Source of the DNA: Candidatus Electrothrix scaldis
GTDB lineage: Bacteria; Desulfobacterota; Desulfobulbia; Desulfobulbales; Desulfobulbaceae
NCBI GenBank assembly: GCA_033584155.1
Contig: CP138355.1
Coordinates: 3,605,826-3,669,825 of the forward strand
Length of the DNA stretch: 64,000 bases
Direction: 5' to 3'
Shown here: piece by piece, positions 35,755 through 44,245 of the stretch
Numbering within the stretch: position 1 is the stretch's first letter
Layout: every line of letters begins with the position of its first letter
Program-made: the position numbers and the translations under genes
The notes under the pieces: model-generated
Database searches by the model: none
What the model was told of the DNA's origin: nothing
Seen by the model: the letters and a program-made list of their open reading frames with translations, nothing else

Positions 35755-36108
35755 TCAACCGCAGGAACCGTTGCAGGAACAACCGCAGGAACCGCCATCG
35801 CCTCCTCCTGCCAACGGTTTTTCGCTGGTGATACTGAAACCACCACCGGAACAACCACAGCCGCTGCTGGACTCAAGATAATCTACCTTGATAGCTCCAC
35901 AGGTTTCTGTAAGGGCCTTTTCTACCAGAAAGCTCACGCCTTCCTGCTCAAAGCTCAGGTCATTTTCCTTGGCCTCATCAAGGGCCAATCCCAGGCTGGG
36001 TCCTGAACATCCACCGGACATCAGAAAGATGCGTACAGAGGACTCAATATTCTGCTGCCCCAAGTATTCCTTGATGTTTGCAATTGCTGATTCTGTTACT
36101 TCAATCAT
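35755..36108 (-). CDS. A-type iron-sulfur carrier (IscA/HesB family) with Cys/Gly-rich tail
   Basis: The 117-aa protein starts with the A-type carrier fold (MIEVTESAIANIKEYLG) and has the three cluster cysteines: one in SGGCSGPSLG and two in SSGCGCSGG. A C-terminal tail of about 20 residues, GGGDGGSCGCSCNGSCG, adds four extra cysteines not found in normal IscA. Such carriers deliver Fe-S clusters to client proteins. Being first in an operon with a double-cubane protein and its ATPase suggests a dedicated cluster supplier. The long leader upstream contains conserved structured element B. Confidence 0.85.
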   Translation of the reverse strand: MIEVTESAIANIKEYLGQQNIESSVRIFLMSGGCSGPSLGLALDEAKENDLSFEQEGVSFLVEKALTETCGAIKVDYLESSSGCGCSGGGFSITSEKPLAGGGDGGSCGCSCNGSCG

Positions 36109-36316
36109 GATTTTCTCCTGAAATTATTAATAAAGTTATAAACCGGGAAATACAAAGAACGAGATGACTCGTTCCGTCCCGAACAAATCCAAGCCGTCAG
36201 CCCGACAATGAGTTCAAAAGCAGAATACATTTTGAGAAAACATACTATTACAGAGAACACTCTCCAAAGATTAAGACAAGAGAGATTCCTGCTCGCGAAA
36301 TGCGCGATGAGATGGC
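36109..36316. other. leader between structured element B and the Fe-S carrier gene
   Basis: It holds the ribosome site of the carrier gene and about 200 bases of 5' leader. No gene is seen. Confidence 0.45.
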
Positions 36317-36444
36317 ATCAGACGGTCTTCTGCTCGTCTGATCTTCAGAGCGGGGGAATAAATTTCCGAAAAAATCAGAGGGGAGAGGTCACCGCTGTTA
36401 TATCCTGCCAGCCCCAACTGGGCCGGGTACCGTTTTACGGCCTC
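36317..36444 (-). ncRNA. candidate structured leader RNA, copy B (upstream of the Fe-S/DCCP operon)
   Basis: On the minus strand: GCCGT/ACGGT hairpin, CCGGCCC/GGGCTGG stem (plus-strand 36420-36426 with 36408-36414), a conserved CAGCGG and CTGATTT core, and the stem ATCAGACG/CGTCTGAT (36317-36324 with 36335-36342). Relative to copy A one A-U pair becomes G-C. Two pairs become G-U on the minus strand but A-C mismatches on the plus strand, so the minus strand is the likely RNA. Confidence 0.6.
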
Positions 36445-36612
36445 AGGTATATGGAGGAATAGGAGGGAAAGACATCATACAGTGATTAGGTGAGAGAAAA
36501 ATTGAGAGCTTTATATTAAAAATAAAGGTGCCACAGATTCAAGGCGATTGCAATGGAAAAGCGTAGGGATCCAAGGAGCACCTACGCCTCTCCAATACGA
36601 TAACACCCTGTT

Positions 36613-37005
36613 CTAACTTTTATTCACAAGAGTAATCTGATCATTGAGTGTCCAGAGATCATAGAGAATACCTAAACCGAACAGCCCTACAGTGAAAAGG
36701 TAGATAATCCCGCTCACCCATTTTCCCATGTACATACGGTGGATCCCAAAGGCACCCAAAAAAACCAGGAAAATCCAGCAGAGGTTGTAATCTATAGGAC
36801 CAGGAGCAAAGCGCAGATCAGCCTCACTATCCATGCCGGGAATCAGAAAAAGATCAACAATCCAACCAATACCGAGCAGCCCCAGGGTGAAAAAATAAAT
36901 GGTACCGGAAATCGGTTTGCCGTAATAAAAGCGATGCATTCCCATGAAACCAAAAATCCAGAGAATGTATCCTATTGTTACACTATGCGTGTCACGCTTA
37001 CTCAT
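36613..37005 (-). CDS. TM2-domain membrane protein
   Basis: A 130-aa protein with two TM2 units. Each is a pair of hydrophobic helices with the family pattern: GFMGMHRFYYGKPISGTIYF then GLLGIGWIVDLFLIPG, and GAFGIHRMYMGKWVSGIIYL then GLFGLGILYDLW. TM2 proteins are small inner-membrane proteins of unknown role. AGGAGAG lies before ATG 37005 (a TTG two codons earlier is not favoured). Its 3' end is free of a clear terminator. Confidence 0.85.
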   Translation of the reverse strand: MSKRDTHSVTIGYILWIFGFMGMHRFYYGKPISGTIYFFTLGLLGIGWIVDLFLIPGMDSEADLRFAPGPIDYNLCWIFLVFLGAFGIHRMYMGKWVSGIIYLFTVGLFGLGILYDLWTLNDQITLVNKS

Positions 37006-37041
37006 TATCAACTCTCCTTTCTCTTGTCATGAAGTTTCCTG

Positions 37042-38778
37042 CTACATGGCAACCAGAGGCAAATACGCTGGTTGCCAGCGAAAATTACGGATTAATTTCT
37101 GCAAACGCACTGGATCGTTATTATGCTGGAACGTAGAGAAGGCACAGGGACGACTTACCCCCGCAGCAATGGCCGCCTCACCTACGGCCTGAGCAACTTT
37201 GATGCTTATCTTGGAAAGATCTGTCACAGGAGGAAGAAGTGCGCCATCCCGCATGGCATCAAGGCTCACACAGGAGGAGACAGCGCTGGCAGCAGCGGTA
37301 AAAAACTCCGGCAGTACAGCCCGTGAGCCAGCCATCAAGGTGCCGAGTCCTACTCCAGGAAAAATAAAAACATTATTGGCCTGGGCCACAAAGAAGGCCC
37401 GCCCCTCATAGAGTACATCCGGGAAGGGGGAACCTGTTCCTACCAAAGCGAGCCCTCTGGTCCAGTTATAAATATCTGCCGGAACAGCCTCAGCATGGTC
37501 GGTAGGATTGGAAAGCGGCATAACCACCGGACGCTCTGTATGCTCCAGCAGTGCCGTAACAACCTCCTTGCTAAAACATCCAGGCTGCCCTGAAGTACCA
37601 ATGAGGACTGTAATCCCTGCCTGTTTCACCACATTCTCCAGCGCGCCATCTTTTTCTTCCCGGAGCCACTCCAGTGCTGCCGGATCTTGGGCAAACTTCT
37701 GCTTATAGGGCAACAGCTCGCGATCCGTGGTGATCAGCCCCTTGGAATCCAAAGTAAAGATCTGTCGACGTGCCTCCTCTTCTGACAGGCCCTCCGCGCA
37801 CAGAGCAATCATGATCTGCTCTGCAATACCAATCCCCCCTGCCCCGGCTCCATGAATAAGGAACTTCTGCTGTGACAGCTTTTCCTGCTTGATCCGCATA
37901 GCCGTGTAAATAGCTGCCAAAGCCACAGATCCAGTCCCTTGGATATCATCGTTAAAGGAGATCATATCATGGAGAAAGGTATCGCGGATGGCAAAGGCAT
38001 TCTGCTTGGAAAAATCTTCCCACTGGCACAGAGCACTGGGAAAAACATTGCGGAAGGCCCGGGCAAAACGCTGGATAAAATCGATATACTGATCCCCGGC
38101 AATGCGCTTATGCCGCCAGCCCAGATATTCATGATCATTGAGCAACGCCTCATTATTAGTCCCCACATCCAACGAGATGGGCAGGCAATGCCAAGGCGCA
38201 ATGCCTGCCCCCTGGGTATAGAGCATCAGCTTACCCAGGCAGATGGCGATCCCGCCAGCGCCCTGATCACCGAGTCCAAGAATACCATGGTTATCCGTCA
38301 CCACAGCAACCCGGATATCCCGCTGCTGGAATCGACGCAACACATTCTCGGCCTGATCAATATTCCCGGGATGAAAATGGAGCCCATTGGCTGAGCGAAA
38401 CATGGAGGAGTACTGCTGACAGGCATATCCCACGGTCGGGGTATAGATAATCGACATGTAACGGCTGATATCGCTCTTGATCAGGGCATGGGCCAGGGTC
38501 ACATTGCGATCAAAAAGCGAACGGATATAGACAAAGCGCTCAATATCCGAGTCCTTGGCTTCCACTTTGATCCGGCTGTTTTCCACCTGTTCTTCCAGGC
38601 TGCGCACAGCAGGGGGCAGCATGGCAATCAGTCCGAGACGCTGCCGCTCATCATTAGTAAAAGCAGTTCCCCGGTTAATAAAAGGGTCTGAATGAAGGCT
38701 GAGCCCGCTGGCGTAGACATAGATCTCGCGGGTGTTGCCGTATTCATCGTATTTGAACAGGGAGGAAGTCTCCGACAT
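37042..38778 (-). CDS. NAD-dependent malic enzyme
   Basis: The 578-aa enzyme decarboxylates malate to pyruvate with NAD reduction in the cytoplasm. Visible family regions: SIIYTPTVGYACQQYS, VAVVTDNHGILGLGDQGAGGI, FNDDIQGTGSVALA (metal-binding acidic residues), the Rossmann motif HGAGAGGIGIAEQ, and PLSNPTDHAEA. The length and layout are those of the long SfcA/MaeA-type enzymes. GGAG is seen upstream of ATG 38778. It lies 36 bases from the TM2 gene on the same strand. Confidence 0.93.
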   Translation of the reverse strand: MSETSSLFKYDEYGNTREIYVYASGLSLHSDPFINRGTAFTNDERQRLGLIAMLPPAVRSLEEQVENSRIKVEAKDSDIERFVYIRSLFDRNVTLAHALIKSDISRYMSIIYTPTVGYACQQYSSMFRSANGLHFHPGNIDQAENVLRRFQQRDIRVAVVTDNHGILGLGDQGAGGIAICLGKLMLYTQGAGIAPWHCLPISLDVGTNNEALLNDHEYLGWRHKRIAGDQYIDFIQRFARAFRNVFPSALCQWEDFSKQNAFAIRDTFLHDMISFNDDIQGTGSVALAAIYTAMRIKQEKLSQQKFLIHGAGAGGIGIAEQIMIALCAEGLSEEEARRQIFTLDSKGLITTDRELLPYKQKFAQDPAALEWLREEKDGALENVVKQAGITVLIGTSGQPGCFSKEVVTALLEHTERPVVMPLSNPTDHAEAVPADIYNWTRGLALVGTGSPFPDVLYEGRAFFVAQANNVFIFPGVGLGTLMAGSRAVLPEFFTAAASAVSSCVSLDAMRDGALLPPVTDLSKISIKVAQAVGEAAIAAGVSRPCAFSTFQHNNDPVRLQKLIRNFRWQPAYLPLVAM

Positions 38779-39127
38779 AGGTGCAGTCTCCTAAAAAAGT
38801 ACTCTTTCCGGCGTGCCCTGAGATATCCGTAAAAAGGAATGTACAGGAAGGTGCCAGTCTTCTTTACCAATGGAGTTTACCTGTACCCTGAGGAAACTTC
38901 AAGGGGAAGCCATTTTTCATCTATAGACCCAAAATCATCTGCGAAGTTTTTCGTCTCCTATCATATCACTATCAACCTCCCTTCAGCTCTCACAAAAAAT
39001 ACTATTTATTCAATTTGACGAGATTGTTCCGCTTTCAGACGGCTCCGTACCTGGATACAAAGCAATTAAGATGATATAAATTATCAGTACCAATTAACAC
39101 TCAAAACAAAACAAAAAGGTGGAACAT
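38779..39127. other. divergent promoter region
   Basis: About 350 bases separate the malic enzyme from the plus-strand haloperoxidase-like gene. No gene is seen. AAAGGTGG just before 39128 is the ribosome site of the latter. Confidence 0.45.
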
Positions 39128-41122
39128 ATGAGTACAAACAGAAGACAAAAGGCTATGAAGGTCAGAGTTTCCGCAGCAGAACTGGCAGCGAATAGGGTCC
39201 ACCCACGACATGTGGCAAACGGCGATGAGCAAAAATTTCGCCGAAAGGATGGATCTCCCAGTTATCTCGCCAGCTTTACCAAGGGCCTGCCTCATAACCA
39301 TGAGACAGGCCTTATTTGTGATCCCGAGGATTTTCAACAATTCGTCCGGGGAATCGACAGCGGAGATCCCCGAGACTTCGTCGACACCCCGCTGGGCCCA
39401 AAGGGATACCCCTGTACGTGTACAGGATGTGCCTGCGAAAAGACGGAACAAGTAAGTACGGCCAAGACCGATCCTGAGCAAAATTCCTCCCAGGAAGATC
39501 CTTCCCAGTGCGGGTGTACGGGCGAGAGGAATAAGGAGGAAGAGAATTGCTGCCCTTGCGTGTGGAAATCTGAAAAAGGGAGGTACAAAAATAAAGTCCG
39601 AGCCTGGGAGAGTCAGGGAGGAGGGAACACCTTTGATCTGGAAGGACCTGATGCACAGGCAGTTACCATGCCTCCAGCTCCGGCCTTGGGCAGTGATGAA
39701 CTGATCGCAGAAATGGCTGAGGTTTATGCGCAGGCCTTATTGCGGGATGTGCCGTTTACTGAAATCACCGATTGTTCTGGTGACAAGGTTAATGAGATCA
39801 TTGAGACCCTCAATAAGCTCGATTGGATTAACACAAAATGCGGCCTGACTCCAGCTGAAGATTCCCGTAGAAGAAAAGTGAATCCCAAGACAGGGCTTCT
39901 TGACGGACAGACTGTCTTCCGAGGAATCACACCTGGCGATGAAATTGGGCCGTATATTTCCCAATTTCTCCTGGTAGGCAATAAAGGGCTGATGGATGCG
40001 CACAATCCTTGTGAGGGACGAATTGCCTATGGATCCATTACCATTGACCAACGGGTACGAAAGGTTCACGAGTGTGATTTCATGACAACCTGGAACGAGT
40101 GGTTTGATGTCCAGAATGGAGCTGATTTACGGGGGGATGAGCAATATGAAAAAAAGGGCAAGGTTCCTACATATCGATTCATTACAACCCCGCGCGATCT
40201 GGCGACCTATGTCCATTATGATGCCCTGTACGAAGCCTATCTCAACGCCTGCCTGATCATGCTTGGCGACAAGGTTCCCTTTGATCCGGGCATCCCCTTT
40301 CAAAGAGAAGATATCGATGATCACCAGCAGGGATTTGCCCATTTCGGCGGACCACATATCCTTTCGCTCGTGACCGAAGTTGCTACCCGTGCCCTCAAGG
40401 CTGTGCGCTTCCAGAAATTCAATGTACATCGCCGAATGCGGCCTGAGGTACTAGCCGCAAGGTTGACCCGTTACAACCACCTAAAACCGGAAAAATTTAT
40501 TTCGGAACTAAGTGAGGAGGAATTGGGAAAACTGAACAGTGAAGACGTCAAGATCATGGAGGAAAATGAAGAAAAGTTTAGAACATCAGGCCTAGATGTT
40601 CTTGAGCTAGGAAGAATGGTAGGAGCTGATGGGTTAAAAGATATCCTCACGATGGTAGGAGAAAAAAACAGTGAAACAAACTGTGATGATAACGAGCTTA
40701 ACTATCTTCTCCCTATGGCCTTTCCCGAAGGCTCTCCCATGCACCCTGCCTACGGTGCAGGACATGCAACTGTTGCCGGGGCCTGCGTAACGATCCTCAA
40801 GGCTTTTTTTGATCATAGCCATCCCCTACGCTTAGCCGGAGATGATAAGCATGCCTTTGTCCCCTGCGGTGACGGATCATACTTGGAGTGCGTAAAGATT
40901 GAAAATGGCAGTTTAACCGTCGAAGGAGAACTCAACAAACTTGCCTCCAATATCTCTATTGGCCGCGACTGGGCAGGAGTGCATTACTTCTCTGACTACA
41001 TCGAGTCTCTCCGCATGGGCGAGCAGATTGCCATTGGTATCCTGGAAGAGCAGAAGCTCACCTACGGCGAAAATTTTTCCATGACCATCCCCCTGTTTGA
41101 CGGCGGCACCATCCGCATCTAA
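39128..41122 (+). CDS. vanadium-dependent haloperoxidase-like protein with Cys-rich insert
   Basis: The 664-aa protein has the algal-type vanadium haloperoxidase/PAP2 active-site blocks in order. They are KFNVHRRMRPE (near residue 428), HPAYGAGHATVAGA (near 538), and ISIGRDWAGVHYFSD (near 612), which supply the vanadate/phosphate-binding Lys, Arg, His and the axial His. The family oxidises halides with peroxide; acid-phosphatase relatives share the fold. Residues 96-144 contain nine cysteines (96, 98, 101, 103, 128, 130, 141, 142, 144), unusual in this family. No signal peptide is visible. AGGTGG precedes ATG 39128. A ferritin-like gene and a PhoD-type gene follow. Confidence 0.85.
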   Translation: MSTNRRQKAMKVRVSAAELAANRVHPRHVANGDEQKFRRKDGSPSYLASFTKGLPHNHETGLICDPEDFQQFVRGIDSGDPRDFVDTPLGPKGYPCTCTGCACEKTEQVSTAKTDPEQNSSQEDPSQCGCTGERNKEEENCCPCVWKSEKGRYKNKVRAWESQGGGNTFDLEGPDAQAVTMPPAPALGSDELIAEMAEVYAQALLRDVPFTEITDCSGDKVNEIIETLNKLDWINTKCGLTPAEDSRRRKVNPKTGLLDGQTVFRGITPGDEIGPYISQFLLVGNKGLMDAHNPCEGRIAYGSITIDQRVRKVHECDFMTTWNEWFDVQNGADLRGDEQYEKKGKVPTYRFITTPRDLATYVHYDALYEAYLNACLIMLGDKVPFDPGIPFQREDIDDHQQGFAHFGGPHILSLVTEVATRALKAVRFQKFNVHRRMRPEVLAARLTRYNHLKPEKFISELSEEELGKLNSEDVKIMEENEEKFRTSGLDVLELGRMVGADGLKDILTMVGEKNSETNCDDNELNYLLPMAFPEGSPMHPAYGAGHATVAGACVTILKAFFDHSHPLRLAGDDKHAFVPCGDGSYLECVKIENGSLTVEGELNKLASNISIGRDWAGVHYFSDYIESLRMGEQIAIGILEEQKLTYGENFSMTIPLFDGGTIRI

Positions 41123-41138
41123 TCCATCAAACGCAAAC

Positions 41139-41165
41139 AGGCCCCTTATATATTGTGAGGGGCCT
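41139..41165 (+). terminator. stem-loop after the haloperoxidase-like gene
   Basis: AGGCCCC (41139-41145) pairs with GGGGCCT (41159-41165), followed by a short T-containing tail. It could attenuate transcription into the ferritin-like gene. Confidence 0.65.
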
Positions 41166-41208
41166 CTATTTCAGCACGAGTTGATTCAATACAAAGGAGG
41201 AACTTCTC

Positions 41209-42198
41209 ATGTCCGATTCAAAAGTATGGACCAAGAAAATTGTTCAGCAACACGCAAAGGTAGCAGCTGATGTTGAGTTGTACACCATCCCTTTCTACAC
41301 CACAGTGATGACCTCAATCAAGGATGTGAACAGCGAGGCCTACAAGATTATTCAGGGCATCCTAATTGAAGAAATGATGCATTTGCAGTTGGCTTCCAAT
41401 CTTTGCGTTGCTCTGGATACAACACCTCAATTTAACTCTCCCAACTTTCACTGTGACATTCCATATCTGAAGCCGGGCGTTGTTCTTAATGCGGATATGG
41501 AACCTCTCAATGAAAACAGCCTTCGGGTCATGCTGGCCATTGAAACCCCGGAAAGCGTCTTGGCCGGAAACGGAGACTCAACCCCGAACGGCAATGATAC
41601 GCCTCAATATCCCTATAGTTCCATCGGAGAAATGTATAATGCCCTGTTTACGGGCATTGAGAAGGTAGGCCCGGAGCAGTTCAGTTGGAACACTGACGAT
41701 CAACATCAATTCTGGGTAGACCAGGGATACCCCCAGATTATAAGCACACCTGAGGAGGCAAGACAGGCTGTTGATGCCATTGAGGCCCAAGGTGAGGGAG
41801 GGCATACAGAACAGAATATCAACGATCCAAACCAGGCCTCCAATTCTGACAATTTCCTCATTACTCCAGAAGAATATCAAATGAACAATACCGCTCCTGA
41901 TGGCTCCTTCCACATTCCTATAGAACTGAAGAAATACTGCCATTACGGTCGCCTTCTCCATATCAAGAACACCGGTATCCCAGAAACCTACACAGGGACA
42001 GACAACCCTACCTACAAGGCCAATAAAGAATTACGGGTCAAACTGGCAATGATGCTCGGCACGCTCAATATGCTCTGGCTGGGAGACACCTTTATGCCAC
42101 CAGGTGCCCGCTGGGGCATGGCCCTGCAATTAATGCGAGATGTGGGGTCATTAGCAAGGGAATGCTGGGAGAACGGCGTGGTTCCAGATTGGTCATAA
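41209..42198 (+). CDS. ferritin-like domain protein (VioB/PF12902 type)
   Basis: The 329-aa protein matches the ferritin-like domain also present in VioB/RebD iminophenylpyruvate-dimer synthases. It has a Glu (DVELYTIPFYTTVM) followed by EEMMHLQLASNLCVALD, carrying the E-x-x-x-H type metal ligands. The second helical pair is near residue 270 (LAMMLGTLNMLWLGDTF). Stand-alone members are probably di-iron or haem oxidases of unknown substrate. AAGGAGG lies before the ATG. Position between a haloperoxidase-like and a phosphatase-like gene suggests a shared oxidative pathway. Confidence 0.85.
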   Translation: MSDSKVWTKKIVQQHAKVAADVELYTIPFYTTVMTSIKDVNSEAYKIIQGILIEEMMHLQLASNLCVALDTTPQFNSPNFHCDIPYLKPGVVLNADMEPLNENSLRVMLAIETPESVLAGNGDSTPNGNDTPQYPYSSIGEMYNALFTGIEKVGPEQFSWNTDDQHQFWVDQGYPQIISTPEEARQAVDAIEAQGEGGHTEQNINDPNQASNSDNFLITPEEYQMNNTAPDGSFHIPIELKKYCHYGRLLHIKNTGIPETYTGTDNPTYKANKELRVKLAMMLGTLNMLWLGDTFMPPGARWGMALQLMRDVGSLARECWENGVVPDWS

Positions 42199-42264
42199 TA
42201 AGAAGTGAATCTCCCTCTCCCTGAAGGAGAGGGAGAACAACCAACAAAAAAGGAGGAAAAAGCA

Positions 42265-43992
42265 ATGTGGAAAAAATTCACCAAAGATAATCTTGAGCAT
42301 AAAAACGAGCGTCCCTGGCCCAATCCCCGCCTGAAAACCGCATCCATCGTGGGACATACCACAACCAACACCTGCCGTCTTTGGGTCCGAACTGGCCGCG
42401 AGGGAACTTTTACCCTGTTTTACTTTCCTCTAAAGCATCCAGATGCAGGCGAGTGTTTCGATGCTCTTGCCGAAGTACCCTTTGATCCGCAACAGCTTCC
42501 AGCCAACACAATCAGTGAGGAAGTGACAGTTAGGTGGGCAACCGACACTACCGTCGTGTTTGATCTGGATAACCTCTCCGCCAAGACAAGCTATCAGTAT
42601 GTTGTCGCTGACCTGAGTACTGACGCTCCCCGGATAATTTTAGGACAGGATATCCCTCTTTCATTCCAGACCCTTCCAGAAAAGGAAAAAACATTTTCCT
42701 TTGCCTTGTATTCCTGCCATATGCCCTACAAAAAAACGCCTTTCGATGTGATCAGCAGGATCTTTACCACCCCTCAGGTAAAGGGGATTGAGATGTGGGA
42801 TTATCTCAACGCCATGCTCATACGACATCGCAGCCAGGACCTCCGCTTTGTGCTTGCCGGTGGCGATCAGGTCTATACTGATGGTGTGGATGACCTGAAT
42901 ATCTGGCGCCTTCTCAATAGTCGTATGCGTAAGAAAGACGGTCAGCTGTACCCTGATGAGCAAACCATGCAGGGCTGGTATCGGGATATCTACCGTGGAT
43001 ATTGGGGTTTCCCGCAGGTTAGGCGCGTCTTTTCCAACTTCCCTATGTACATGATGTGGGATGACCATGAGCTCATGGATGGTTGGGGTTCCCGTTATCT
43101 CACCGGAGAAAATGCGGAGAAGGACGAAATGCCTCTCATCTTTCCCAGCTACGAGGAAAAAGGCCTCACCTACCAGGATTGCCGTACCATGCTCTCCAGG
43201 ATGGAATCAGCAGCCAAGGCTATTTATGAGGAGTACCAGCATGCTCATAACCCTGTTACTGAGCCTGGAGTATATGATTACGGTTTTCTCCATGATCGTG
43301 CAGCTTTTTACATGCTTGATGGGCGCGGAAACAGAGACATTAACCGAGCCAGCCATCGCATTCTCGGTAAAGAGCAACTGAATCGCTTCCGTAGTTGGGT
43401 TGAAGAGCTGGACAGTGAGGTCAAATTCCTTTTTGTCAATGCCGCCGTACCGGTGCTGCACGTCAATCCTCTATTCTTTAAACCTCTTTCCGAGCATGGA
43501 GAACCCATAGTGCAGGAGCATCTGCGGTTGGATGACCATATTGATGATATCCGCGATGCCTGGGAGCATCCTTTGCACGCCGAAGAACGGAAGGCTCTGC
43601 TAGAGATCCTCTTTGCCGCTGCCAAACGCGGGCTCCGGGTATGCATCTTAAGCGGAGATGTCCATGCCGCAGCCGCCTTTCGTATGATCGATCCTGACAG
43701 CAAGGCCATGATTTATCAGCTGACCTCCAGTGCCATAACCTATAACACCCCAAGATTTTTGAGCTGGACAGCAGGCTTGGTTATTCCTGACAAGGGAAAA
43801 ACCAGCGACGGGTATAAGTACAAACGATTAGCCCGATATATCAAAAGTAATTTCTCTCTGATCAAGGTTGATCAGGAAAAGGGAGAAGTAACTTTTCAGA
43901 TCTACGGGGAGCAGGAAACAGAGCATCCTTCCAGAGGTGTAGCAATCCCTATGACCCATTCCCTTGCCAAGCTGGAACTGCGTTTTGATTGA
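42265..43992 (+). CDS. PhoD-family metallophosphatase
   Basis: The 575-aa protein has an N-terminal beta-sandwich (TASIVGHTTTNTCRLWVRT) and a metallophosphoesterase core. Metal-ligand motifs seen: SCHMPYKK, LAGGDQVYTDG, MMWDDHELMDGWGS, and ILSGDVHAAAAFRM, in PhoD order. PhoD enzymes hydrolyse phosphomono- or diesters with Fe/Ca. No twin-arginine signal is visible, unlike most secreted PhoD proteins, so it may work in the cytoplasm. AGGAGG eight bases before ATG 42265 sets the start. Third gene of a three-gene plus-strand cluster, ended by a terminator. Confidence 0.88.
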   Translation: MWKKFTKDNLEHKNERPWPNPRLKTASIVGHTTTNTCRLWVRTGREGTFTLFYFPLKHPDAGECFDALAEVPFDPQQLPANTISEEVTVRWATDTTVVFDLDNLSAKTSYQYVVADLSTDAPRIILGQDIPLSFQTLPEKEKTFSFALYSCHMPYKKTPFDVISRIFTTPQVKGIEMWDYLNAMLIRHRSQDLRFVLAGGDQVYTDGVDDLNIWRLLNSRMRKKDGQLYPDEQTMQGWYRDIYRGYWGFPQVRRVFSNFPMYMMWDDHELMDGWGSRYLTGENAEKDEMPLIFPSYEEKGLTYQDCRTMLSRMESAAKAIYEEYQHAHNPVTEPGVYDYGFLHDRAAFYMLDGRGNRDINRASHRILGKEQLNRFRSWVEELDSEVKFLFVNAAVPVLHVNPLFFKPLSEHGEPIVQEHLRLDDHIDDIRDAWEHPLHAEERKALLEILFAAAKRGLRVCILSGDVHAAAAFRMIDPDSKAMIYQLTSSAITYNTPRFLSWTAGLVIPDKGKTSDGYKYKRLARYIKSNFSLIKVDQEKGEVTFQIYGEQETEHPSRGVAIPMTHSLAKLELRFD

Positions 43993-44017
43993 TGTACATT
44001 GAGATCCAGGGAATTTC

Positions 44018-44046
44018 AAAGGCTGCCTTTCCCAAGGGCGGCCTTT
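44018..44046 (+). terminator. terminator of the haloperoxidase-ferritin-PhoD cluster
   Basis: AAAGGCTGCC (44018-44027) pairs with GGCGGCCTTT (44037-44046), followed after five bases by a T run. Confidence 0.8.
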
Positions 44047-44245
44047 AGCATTTTTGCCCCCTCTCTCCTTTCTCAATCCACCCCGCAATGATTTCCTCTG
44101 TCTACAGCAAGATCTCTTGCTGTTCGAAAATATAGATGAAACATCATTTGAACTCTTCCCTTTTTTGCATATAATTGAGAAAATAAAAAATATTTTTTCG
44201 ACTAAGCTGCCAAACCATAACTCGATACTTTCATAGGTATCCACT

